A stretch of DNA of 10,689 nt from Deltaproteobacteria bacterium. GTDB lineage: Bacteria; Desulfobacterota; Syntrophobacteria; BM002. A program made the translations under genes and the position numbers. Positions 1-5,417 of the stretch are shown in pieces. Below the pieces are notes generated by a model, which saw only the letters and a program-made list of their open reading frames with translations, was not told the DNA's origin and searched no databases. Every line of letters starts with the position of its first letter. The first letter of the stretch is position 1. The stretch is taken from positions 2,348,680 through 2,359,368 of the forward strand of contig CP070843.1 in NCBI GenBank assembly GCA_020350905.1, given 5' to 3'.

Positions 1-2
1 AT

Positions 3-389
3 CTTTATCCGGATGGAAGATTTGTTTTTATTGTTCGTCACCCCGTTGATGTCATTGCCAGCAAGATATCGGCCCGGGCAAGTGAAGGCATAGAGGCTGA
101 CGCCCACACCTGGGTGGCACAAAATACCTATTTCTTAACTTTTTTCAGGGAGAATAGAGAGAGATGTAGAATTGTCCACTATGAGGAGCTTATTAGTAAT
201 GATAGTAAAGAGTTACACCAGCTCTTTCATTGGCTGGGGTTTTCTTTGTCGGAGAGGCAAAGGGATATAATTCAGACAACAAAACCACGCTACAAAGGAA
301 GACCTCGGCCAGCGAAGTTAACCGATGATGAGGTACTTAGTGTTAATACAATAACCAAAAAGATGAGAGACGAGCTGGGCTACCTTTAA
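3..389 (+). CDS. Sulfotransferase family protein, C-terminal part (5' end outside window)
   Basis: The reading frame is open from the left edge to a TAA at 387-389, so the gene begins before the window. Members of this family transfer a sulfuryl group from PAPS to a hydroxyl or amine acceptor such as a sugar or lipid. The fragment starts with LYPDGRFVFIVRHPVDVIAS, which fits the strand and 3'-phosphate-binding segment of PAPS sulfotransferases (usually RDPRD...S, here RHPVD...S). It continues with IVHYEEL, matching the family's VRYEDL segment, then a short helix pair, a KGRP stretch that may stand for the basic C-terminal PAPS loop, and a final LGYL that is typical of bacterial sulfotransferase ends. 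The N-terminal PAPS loop is not in view. The 3' two thirds (about 120-380) is clearly AT-richer than the genes to its right. It converges on the aldo/keto reductase gene, with only 15 nt between stop codons. The acceptor cannot be told from this fragment. Confidence 0.8.
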   Translation, partial: LYPDGRFVFIVRHPVDVIASKISARASEGIEADAHTWVAQNTYFLTFFRENRERCRIVHYEELISNDSKELHQLFHWLGFSLSERQRDIIQTTKPRYKGRPRPAKLTDDEVLSVNTITKKMRDELGYL

Positions 390-404
390 TAATGGTGGCC
401 CTGA

Positions 405-1637
405 TCAAACAAACAGAGTGGCAGCCTCTCGCATCAATTTTCCGATTGGTAAGTTACGGGGACACGAATTTTCTGCTGCGCTGAAGTCCAGTCGAGTTAA
501 AAGCTCTTTGGTTTGAGTGGGCAAAGTATCAAAGGTGGAACGTGCCAAGCCGGAATCCTGGTAAGAATGGACATACATTAGGCAGCGCATGACATCACTG
601 ACCGGCACCCTTTCGGCAAACACTTCTGAACAGAGACGCTCGCATCCGGCGCAATAGTCGCCGCTGGTTTCCTCGGCGTATTGGGCTAGCAAGACATTAT
701 CTGACTGTGAAAGCTGGGTTTGGTCCAAGGCTGCCACCGCATTGGCGGCCATGATGGTGAGATTGGGCATTTGCGAACAGATGCTGGCGATACGCTTATC
801 TTGCCAGACAGCCATGAGCTTTGCCTGATTGTCTGAAAATCCTTTCTGCATAAAGCGGCCTGCCATTTTAACCTCAGACTCACTATCGCTTTTCACCGGT
901 CCGCCGCCCTGGGTCTTCATGGCCGTTAGACCGATACCGGCCCGGTAACAGGCCTCGACAGCCTCTTTCATGCGGGGCTCGTGCATCAGGCGGTAGTTGT
1001 AGGTAAACATGATGCCGTCGATCCATGGAAGCTTGGCTGCTCCCTCCAGGCACTCTTCCATGTTGGAATGGGTGCTGAAGCCGAACAACTTTATCTTTCC
1101 GGCCTTTTTCATGGTTTCACCCCAGGATTTCAGGCCGGGTTCCATCTCACTGATGGAGCGGATTCCATGGACAAAGAATAAATCCACGTAATCGGTGTGC
1201 AGCCTCTTGAGACTCTCCTCCAGTCTGGAGGTAAAATCTCCACTTCTTCTCGGGGAAAGTTTCGTTACCAAGAATATCTGCTTACGAGTATGGGGATTGC
1301 GGGCGAACCAGCGACCGATGCCCTCTTCGCTGCGACCCCTGCCGTAAAACTCCGCTGTATCCCAGTAGTTGATCCCCCAATCAAGAGCCTTTGCGAGCAT
1401 CAACCGATTGTTCAGAATGTCGAACATGCCGCCCAGTGAAAGGGTGGAGACCATTATTCCCGACCGGCCGAAGGGTCTGCGGGGCATGGGCTCTTTAGGA
1501 ATGGCGATCTGGGCCGAAGCCTGGTGGGGCCGCCAGAGAGAGGAGCCACCCACCGTGGCCCCTAATCCGATGGCTGCAGCCTTTTTGAAGAAGTCTCGGC
1601 GATTAGGTTTTCCACTTTTATCCCTATGGGATGACAT
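405..1637 (-). CDS. Tat-exported aldo/keto reductase with C-terminal iron-sulfur-type cysteines
   Basis: This 410-residue protein opens with a twin-arginine signal: NRRDFFKKA (Arg13-Arg14), a hydrophobic stretch and a likely cleavage near HQASA-Q (residue 42-43). Export in folded form fits a cofactor-bearing protein. The mature part is an aldo/keto reductase (beta/alpha)8 barrel. The expected catalytic tetrad is visible: Asp93 and Tyr98 in YWDTAEFYG, Lys126 in VTKLSP and His157 in FFVHG. Such enzymes reduce aldehydes or ketones with NAD(P)H, although the source of electrons in the periplasm is unclear. The C-terminal region carries Cys329-x2-Cys332-x3-Cys336 and a later Cys392-Pro, an arrangement seen in Tat-exported members that probably bind a [4Fe-4S] cluster. 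The start at 1637 has a strong GGAGG 8 nt upstream. The gene follows the secreted unknown gene by 25 nt and is probably cotranscribed with it. The substrate is unknown. Confidence 0.88.
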   Translation of the reverse strand: MSSHRDKSGKPNRRDFFKKAAAIGLGATVGGSSLWRPHQASAQIAIPKEPMPRRPFGRSGIMVSTLSLGGMFDILNNRLMLAKALDWGINYWDTAEFYGRGRSEEGIGRWFARNPHTRKQIFLVTKLSPRRSGDFTSRLEESLKRLHTDYVDLFFVHGIRSISEMEPGLKSWGETMKKAGKIKLFGFSTHSNMEECLEGAAKLPWIDGIMFTYNYRLMHEPRMKEAVEACYRAGIGLTAMKTQGGGPVKSDSESEVKMAGRFMQKGFSDNQAKLMAVWQDKRIASICSQMPNLTIMAANAVAALDQTQLSQSDNVLLAQYAEETSGDYCAGCERLCSEVFAERVPVSDVMRCLMYVHSYQDSGLARSTFDTLPTQTKELLTRLDFSAAENSCPRNLPIGKLMREAATLFV

Positions 1638-1662
1638 GATTCATACCTCCTTAAGATATGGG

Positions 1663-2292
1663 CTACTTGGTCTTGGCAGCCGAACCCAGCCAGCGACCCG
1701 CGCTGAGGTCGAAAACCGGCTGGAATTTGTATCTGCTCATGATTGCGTCCTCGGGGGACTCTAGGCTGATATTTCCTTTCTCTATCAAAAAGCGAAGCTC
1801 AGCTTTAATCTTAAGGCCTCGGCTAAGGGCCCGTTCAAGCTCACCTTGGGTCTTTCCGTAATAGCCAGCAGCCTTTCTTCCATGATATGCCCGCCTGGCG
1901 TCGAACCACGCCTGTGCACTTTCATGAGGCAGCACCACAAAAACCCAATATTCCGTGCGCTCAGGTGAAACAGCCTCCAGATACACTGAATATTCGGGTT
2001 TTTTCCCGTCTACGGAGGCCCGCTCAACCCGCTTTAATTCCAGATCCTCGATCAACCATGTTGTTTTGCCGTCCACAGCCCGAACGAAATCCTGAACCGG
2101 TCCAAAAACATAACCCGGATTCCTTTCGCGGGCAATGAAGTAGCCCTCTAAAAACCAGATGGGCGGGGCATAGGCCTGGAGACCGTTCTGTTGTCTGAAC
2201 GCTTGGGCGGGCTCCGCAGTAAAACCCATTGGAGTGATAATCAGGCTTGCCAGCATGAACATGGATGTAGTCAGACACCATCTTTTCAACAT
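1663..2292 (-). CDS. Secreted protein of unknown function
   Basis: I do not recognise a family. The frame stays open upstream to 2445, but the ATG at 2292 is the better start. From there the protein (209 residues) begins with MLKRWCLTTSMFML, a basic N-terminus followed by a hydrophobic core and small-residue cleavage options after Ala26 (GFTA) or Ala31 (AQA). This is a Sec-type signal peptide, and the extra upstream residues look non-coding. The mature part is soluble, mixed alpha/beta and rich in aromatic and charged residues, with segments such as PPIWFLEGYFIARERNPGY near the start and a helical, Arg/Lys/Glu-rich C-terminal half. No cysteine remains after cleavage, so it is not a lipoprotein. 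It ends 25 nt before the Tat-exported aldo/keto reductase on the same strand. This suggests an operon and a shared periplasmic role, which is inference from position only. Confidence 0.7.
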   Translation of the reverse strand: MLKRWCLTTSMFMLASLIITPMGFTAEPAQAFRQQNGLQAYAPPIWFLEGYFIARERNPGYVFGPVQDFVRAVDGKTTWLIEDLELKRVERASVDGKKPEYSVYLEAVSPERTEYWVFVVLPHESAQAWFDARRAYHGRKAAGYYGKTQGELERALSRGLKIKAELRFLIEKGNISLESPEDAIMSRYKFQPVFDLSAGRWLGSAAKTK

Positions 2293-2694
2293 AATCGCAT
2301 CTCTTTTCGCCAAAAGGTTGCTTTTGAACTTGGGCCTGCAGAGGATCCGATCAGGGGACCGCCCCTGAGCTTTCGTTGCATCCTTGTCTAATGGATAGAA
2401 AGTCTCCCGTCTTTCAGAGGCATAAATCCCCTCAACTCCCCTCATTAGACAATCATAGACTCATGAGAGCAACACGATCTAATTGAGGTATACTCGATGC
2501 CGTGATTGGAGGAACATATCAAATTTGTATCGTGGATTTCAAGCGATAGTCGTTATTCGCAAAGATTATGGCAGACAAAAATTCTCGATATCCGCCTCTT
2601 TCTCTTGAAACTTCAGGTTTCTTGCAAGCTCGCTGATCGGGCAAGTGTTATGATTACACCAAGACCACCGGGACGAATGAGGGGGTTCGTGACT
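2293..2694. other. Divergent intergenic region with decamer direct repeats
   Basis: About 400 nt separate the divergent starts at 2292 (-) and 2695 (+). Open frames cross it on both strands, but their translations show no recognisable domain and no good ribosome site at the upstream starts. Two adjacent 10-nt repeats, TCCCCTCAAC and TCCCCTCATT, lie at 2427-2446. They are followed by two TAGAC words 10 nt apart (2446-2450 and 2456-2460). One helical-turn spacing is what repeated regulator contacts would show, but this is a weak signal. No RNA gene was recognised. Confidence 0.4.
2646..2654 (+). promoter_or_regulatory. Possible extended -10 promoter for the small CxxC protein
   Basis: The string TGTTATGAT gives an extended -10 (TGn) joined to TATGAT, one mismatch from TATAAT. 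Transcription would begin near 2661 and leave a leader of about 34 nt before the ATG at 2695. No good -35 hexamer is present at 17 nt, which extended -10 promoters tolerate. This is a pattern call only. Confidence 0.3.
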
Positions 2695-2922
2695 ATGCAG
2701 AAAAAGACTTGCTATCTTTGCACTACCTGGATCAGAGAGGATCAAATAATGGTTACCAGGATACCGATTTGGGCGACAGCTACAGCAAGTGATCCAGAAA
2801 GATGGAAAAATACCGATGTGGCCATGGCCTTCATAAACGATGAGGGTGAGATCGTTACCCTTTGCATGAACTGTGCTCTGGACGCGACCATGCGTTGCTG
2901 GAAGCGAATACAGACTTTATGA
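2695..2922 (+). CDS. Small protein with two CxxC pairs, probable metal-binding knuckle
   Basis: This 75-residue protein carries Cys6-x2-Cys9 (TCYLC) near its start and Cys57-x2-Cys60 (LCMNC) near its end, plus Cys68. Two CxxC knuckles about 47 residues apart are typical of a zinc ribbon, a treble clef or a rubredoxin-like site, so binding of one Zn or Fe ion is the likely property. The family is not recognised and no DNA-binding or enzymatic motif is seen. The frame is open back to 2506 through a TTG, but the upstream residues look non-coding. The ATG at 2695 is favoured because GAGGGGG lies about 9 nt upstream; a GTG at 2689 is an alternative. The gene is monocistronic in this window. Its TGA ends 2 nt before the first heptad array and it converges on the outer-membrane barrel gene. 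Confidence 0.6.
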   Translation: MQKKTCYLCTTWIREDQIMVTRIPIWATATASDPERWKNTDVAMAFINDEGEIVTLCMNCALDATMRCWKRIQTL

Positions 2923-2924
2923 AA

Positions 2925-2966
2925 GGTACAGGGTACAGGGTGCAAGGTTCAAGGCTTAGGGCATGG
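2925..2966 (+). repeat. Heptad array A (GGNNNNN words), left arm
   Basis: Six 7-nt words follow each other without a gap: GGTACAG, GGTACAG, GGTGCAA, GGTTCAA, GGCTTAG and GGCATGG. The GG dinucleotide recurs exactly every 7 nt. The array starts 2 nt after the stop of the small CxxC protein. It is mirrored on the other strand by the words at 3130-3157, so the pair can fold together partially; the best match is 14 of 17 positions around CAAGGTTCA. Confidence 0.75.
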
Positions 2967-2999
2967 AGCATTGGAGTACTAGAGTGTTTGAAATACCAG

Positions 3000-3097
3000 A
3001 TCCCAAGCACCAAATTACAAATAAATTCCAAATTCCAATATTCAATGACCAAAACAGGTTTGGAATTTTGGTCATTGTGATTTGGAATTTTTGGTAG
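3000..3097. repeat. Heptad arrays B and B' (NNNNCAA words) with central hairpin
   Basis: On the plus strand the words ATCCCAA, GCACCAA and ATTACAA, then after a 4-nt insert ATTCCAA, ATTCCAA, TATTCAA and TGACCAA, occupy 3000-3052. On the minus strand CTACCAA, ATTCCAA, ATCACAA, TGACCAA and ATTCCAA run from 3097 to 3060 with 1-2 nt slips. The centre is a perfect 11-bp inverted repeat, AATGACCAAAA at 3044-3054 with its complement at 3066-3076 and an 11-nt loop. No T-run follows the stem as expected of an intrinsic terminator, though it lies between convergent genes and could act as an mRNA end structure. Confidence 0.75.
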
Positions 3098-3129
3098 CTT
3101 CAGCTTTCTGCTGCTAGCTAGCACAGGCC

Positions 3130-3157
3130 GTGTACCTTGTACCCTGAACCTTGAGCC
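3130..3157 (-). repeat. Heptad array A' (GGNNCAN words), right arm
   Basis: Read on the minus strand from 3157, the words are GGCTCAA, GGTTCAG, GGTACAA and GGTACAC, four in exact 7-nt phase. It starts 9 nt after the stop of the outer-membrane barrel gene. It is the inverted partner of the array at 2925-2966 and shares words with it, but the word order differs, so the arms look independently built rather than copied as a block. Confidence 0.75.
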
Positions 3158-3166
3158 CTTCCCTTT

Positions 3167-4456
3167 TTAGAATTGAAACGGTTGAGCCACCATCATCTGC
3201 ACTCCCACCTGTTCTTCTGACACGGCAGTATCAATTCGGACCACGAGCCCCTTCGCCCACAAACGCAACCCTAAGCCCGCGCACCACTTCATGTCTTCAT
3301 GCAGCCTGCTAACACCCCAATCAGGGGCCACTCGCCCGACCTCCACAAAAGGAACAAATTGAAGCCATTGGATCCCGACATATTTCTGTACCCGGTCCCA
3401 GTTTTCAAAGGGATTCCACCGCGGAATCATCCTATATTCAGCTGCATAGTAGATGGCCGCCTTGTCGCTGAATCGCTGTGACGGATATCCCCGCATACGC
3501 CAGAGCCCGCCCAGGGTGGCACCGGCATAGGTCGGCGGCCCATCGTCGACATCTCCATTATCTTGCTCGTCCCAGGTTGGTGAATACGCTGTCCAAAAAT
3601 TAAAGGCGAGCACACGCTGGCGGAACCACTCGGACTCCCCCAAAGAGAAATACTTGTCGATCTCGGTATCCACAACGGTCCAGGAATTTGAGCTGTCGAA
3701 CCAGCCAAAATCCCGGGTCAAGCTGAGTCGAATGGCACTTCCCTTCGAAGGGTTAAATCTAAAGTCACGGTTGTCGTGGAACAGGGAAACCTCGAGACCG
3801 TTGGTCTTCACATCGTCCCGCACATCGTCGCTGTCGACCTGTTGAAGCCGATAGAAGGGCTGCATCTCTACGTAGGTTAGCCCGCTCTCAAGCGGATTCC
3901 AGATCTCCCCGCCGGTCGCCCCCTTAACGAGCATGCCCTGGTCAACAACCTGAGTTGCGATAATGGTGTCACGGCCGTGACCCAGGGGGAGAAGATATTT
4001 GAACCGGAGCCGGAAGAAGGTGTCCCAGGTGCCGTCGCTATTAACAAAGTTGTCTTCGTCGGAGTCGTTGCTTCCGGCTCGCTCATCGGGAAAATCACGA
4101 TTGCCGTTCACGTAGATGTCAAGGTCCTGGAAGTAGCCGGCCTGGACAATCGCATCCAGAAACAGTCGATCGAAGAATGGCACCTGCAGGTCTCTGCCCA
4201 TGAGGAATCCCATCCCCGACCCTTTGCTGCCGACCATGGCGGTAGAGATCAGAGCCGCCTGCTTCTGGGGGTATCCGGTCACAGCGTAGGCGTAGGCGGC
4301 GGCAAAACCAAAATCTTCATTGTAGAAGGCAAAGGGCAGGTTGAGGACATTCTTCTCGAATTTTCCATCAGGTCCGACCATGATGCTCTGGCCGAAAGCC
4401 AAATGGCAGGGGAGGAAAACAAGGAGCAGGATCAGCCAGATCAACCGGTTCTTCAT
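3167..4456 (-). CDS. Omp85/BamA-TamA family outer-membrane beta-barrel protein lacking POTRA domains
   Basis: This 429-residue protein has a Sec signal peptide (cleavage probably after LAFG, residue 22) and then goes almost directly into a beta-barrel. Family signs are HDNRDFRFNPSKGS at 227-240 (Omp85 proteins show a DxRDxxFxPxxG motif here), the L6-loop tip Arg322-Gly323-Tyr324 inside LGGLWRMRGYPSQRF, the following strand AAIYYAAEYR, FVPFVEVGRVA near 367-377, GLGLRLW at 394-400, and a C-terminal phenylalanine as expected for the barrel-assembly signal. Only about 20 residues precede the barrel, so there is no POTRA region, unlike BamA or TamA. Acidic segments at 118-137 and 296-308 are probably surface loops. 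It lies 46 nt downstream of the toxin gene on the same strand. Function is unknown; POTRA-less relatives may act as porins or lipid-handling barrels. Confidence 0.85.
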   Translation of the reverse strand: MKNRLIWLILLLVFLPCHLAFGQSIMVGPDGKFEKNVLNLPFAFYNEDFGFAAAYAYAVTGYPQKQAALISTAMVGSKGSGMGFLMGRDLQVPFFDRLFLDAIVQAGYFQDLDIYVNGNRDFPDERAGSNDSDEDNFVNSDGTWDTFFRLRFKYLLPLGHGRDTIIATQVVDQGMLVKGATGGEIWNPLESGLTYVEMQPFYRLQQVDSDDVRDDVKTNGLEVSLFHDNRDFRFNPSKGSAIRLSLTRDFGWFDSSNSWTVVDTEIDKYFSLGESEWFRQRVLAFNFWTAYSPTWDEQDNGDVDDGPPTYAGATLGGLWRMRGYPSQRFSDKAAIYYAAEYRMIPRWNPFENWDRVQKYVGIQWLQFVPFVEVGRVAPDWGVSRLHEDMKWCAGLGLRLWAKGLVVRIDTAVSEEQVGVQMMVAQPFQF

Positions 4457-4502
4457 CCTATAGTTTCCAGGGCTCGCATGAGGTTTCGTTCAGCTGAGGG
4501 AT

Positions 4503-4880
4503 TTAAGCTTTGATAATCGGAATTTGGTATTTATTGAAAGCGTTATCACGGGTGACGATAGTTAAGCGCTCTAGCTTCGCCTGAGCGATTAGCATCCGAT
4601 CAAATGGGTCGCGATGATACGTCGGCAGATCACCGACGGCATAAGCATGCGCTGCTGTGATGGCGAGCATTTCGAATGGCTGAGCATCTAAAACCTGGGG
4701 AAAATCAGAAGGAATTATGAGCTTGCCTAATGCTTGTTTGATTCGAATCTCCCAAACGACAGCCGCACTCACAAAAACCAAATTATGACCATCGGAAATG
4801 TTTGCCCTCGCCTTTTCCGATAGCGAAGGGTCGTCATCCAGCCACCACAACAGTACGTATGTGTCCAGCAATAGATTCAT
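4503..4880 (-). CDS. vapC: PIN-domain toxin, VapC-like
   Basis: A 125-residue PIN-domain protein, the normal length for a VapC-type ribonuclease toxin. It begins with LLLDTYVLLWWL, a variant of the common LLLDTHVLLWWL opening. The acidic metal-binding residues are visible: Asp6, Glu44 in VVWEIRIK, Asp94 in HRDPFDRMLIAQA, and Asp112 in IVTRDNAF, so the site looks intact. Such toxins cleave structured RNAs, often initiator tRNA or rRNA loops; the target here is unknown. Its ATG overlaps the antitoxin stop codon (ATGA), giving translational coupling, which is the classic toxin-antitoxin arrangement. Confidence 0.9.
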   Translation of the reverse strand: MNLLLDTYVLLWWLDDDPSLSEKARANISDGHNLVFVSAAVVWEIRIKQALGKLIIPSDFPQVLDAQPFEMLAITAAHAYAVGDLPTYHRDPFDRMLIAQAKLERLTIVTRDNAFNKYQIPIIKA

Positions 4881-5116
4881 GGCTCCAAAATCCCAAATGC
4901 CTCGGCGATGTCTTTGGGTAATTCGTCGAAATCGTCTGAGATTTTTATTTTCCCTTTCAACGCACCCGGGCGGCGGCGTTCCTCACTCCGATGGTACCGA
5001 ACCAACTTGGCCACAGGTTTTCCGGCCTTACCTATGATGACTTCCTCGCCAGCCATCACTTTTTCTATGAGGGCGGATAACTGCGCCTTTGCCTCTGAAA
5101 TATTGGTTATGTGCAT
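4877..5116 (-). CDS. Phd/YefM-type antitoxin of the PIN toxin
   Basis: The protein of 79 residues begins MHITNISEAKAQLSALIEKV, the typical N-terminus of the Phd/YefM DNA-binding fold, followed by GEEVIIGKAGKPVAKLV, its conserved second half. The C-terminal tail (from about residue 45, Arg-rich, then acidic DDFDELPKDI) is the expected disordered part that wraps the toxin. The frame has further ATGs at 5122 and 5131, but GGAGG lies 8 nt upstream of the ATG at 5116, so that start is chosen. The stop overlaps the toxin start by 4 nt. It should neutralise the toxin and repress its own promoter. Confidence 0.88.
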   Translation of the reverse strand: MHITNISEAKAQLSALIEKVMAGEEVIIGKAGKPVAKLVRYHRSEERRRPGALKGKIKISDDFDELPKDIAEAFGILEP

Positions 5117-5130
5117 ACCCATCACCTCCA

Positions 5131-5166
5131 TTTATCTAGTCTGACCAGACCAGGACAGAATGTCAA
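5131..5166 (-). promoter_or_regulatory. Possible toxin-antitoxin promoter and operator
   Basis: On the minus strand a perfect TTGACA (-35) lies at 5166-5161. A weak -10 (CAGACT, 3 of 6) follows at 17 nt, or TAGATA at a longer spacing. The -10 region contains an inverted repeat GTCTG-GT-CAGAC at 5139-5150, placed where Phd/YefM repressors usually bind. The site is close to the antitoxin ribosome site, so the leader would be short. The consensus -35 is seen; the operator role is inference. Confidence 0.4.
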
Positions 5167-5301
5167 GTGATGTTTTGTCAAAGAATACACTTCACCCACT
5201 AATAAACCCGCGATTCCAGCGGTGTAGAAGCTCCTGTTCGCGGTCTCTCTCAGTGGTCCATTAGATTCAATACCGAAAGCCTGTTCCTTGGGGCCAGTCT
5301 G

Positions 5302-5343
5302 TTTATGATTTATGATTTCAGCTTGGAGATTGCAGATTGAGGT
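5302..5343 (+). repeat. Heptad array C (TTNNNGA words), left arm
   Basis: Six words in unbroken 7-nt phase: TTTATGA, TTTATGA, TTTCAGC, TTGGAGA, TTGCAGA and TTGAGGT. The spacer from 5117 to 5417 has no gene; besides the toxin-antitoxin promoter region and this inverted array pair, the stretch 5170-5300 holds nothing I recognise. Confidence 0.75.
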
Positions 5344-5373
5344 GCATGCCTTCCTTACCGCGAGATTTTGAGT

Positions 5374-5408
5374 CTTTAAATCTAAAATCTGCAGTCATAA
5401 ATCTAAAA
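5374..5408 (-). repeat. Heptad array C', right arm
   Basis: On the minus strand from 5408 the words are TTTTAGA, TTTATGA, CTGCAGA, TTTTAGA and TTTAAAG, five in unbroken phase. It begins 9 nt after the stop of the AsmA-family gene and is inverted relative to the array at 5302-5343. Complementary blocks allow a nested fold: 5307-5315 with 5395-5403 (9 bp) and 5331-5338 with 5386-5393 (8 bp). Confidence 0.75.
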
Positions 5409-5417
5409 TCCCTTGTG

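Noticed and set aside
2293..2445. N-terminal extension of the secreted unknown protein
   Set aside because: It would place about 50 charged residues before a clear signal peptide; the ATG at 2292 makes a normal secreted protein.
2506..2694. N-terminal extension of the small CxxC protein from a TTG
   Set aside because: No recognisable sequence, unusual start codon, and a better ATG with a purine-rich site and a candidate promoter lie downstream.
3044..3076. Intrinsic terminator between convergent genes
   Set aside because: The 11-bp stem is AT-rich and not followed by a T-run on either strand, so it does not fit the standard form.
2925..3157. A CRISPR array or its remains, because of regular short repeats
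   Set aside because: Units are 7 nt and contiguous, with no spacers of 25-45 nt, and no cas gene is present.
3977..4513. 178-codon plus-strand frame
   Set aside because: It lies opposite the outer-membrane barrel gene, which has clear Omp85 motifs and a signal peptide; the frame's own translation has no domain.
2925..5408. Terminal inverted repeats of a mobile element
   Set aside because: No transposase or target-site duplication is seen between the arrays; the genes between are ordinary and the arms of the spacers have different words.
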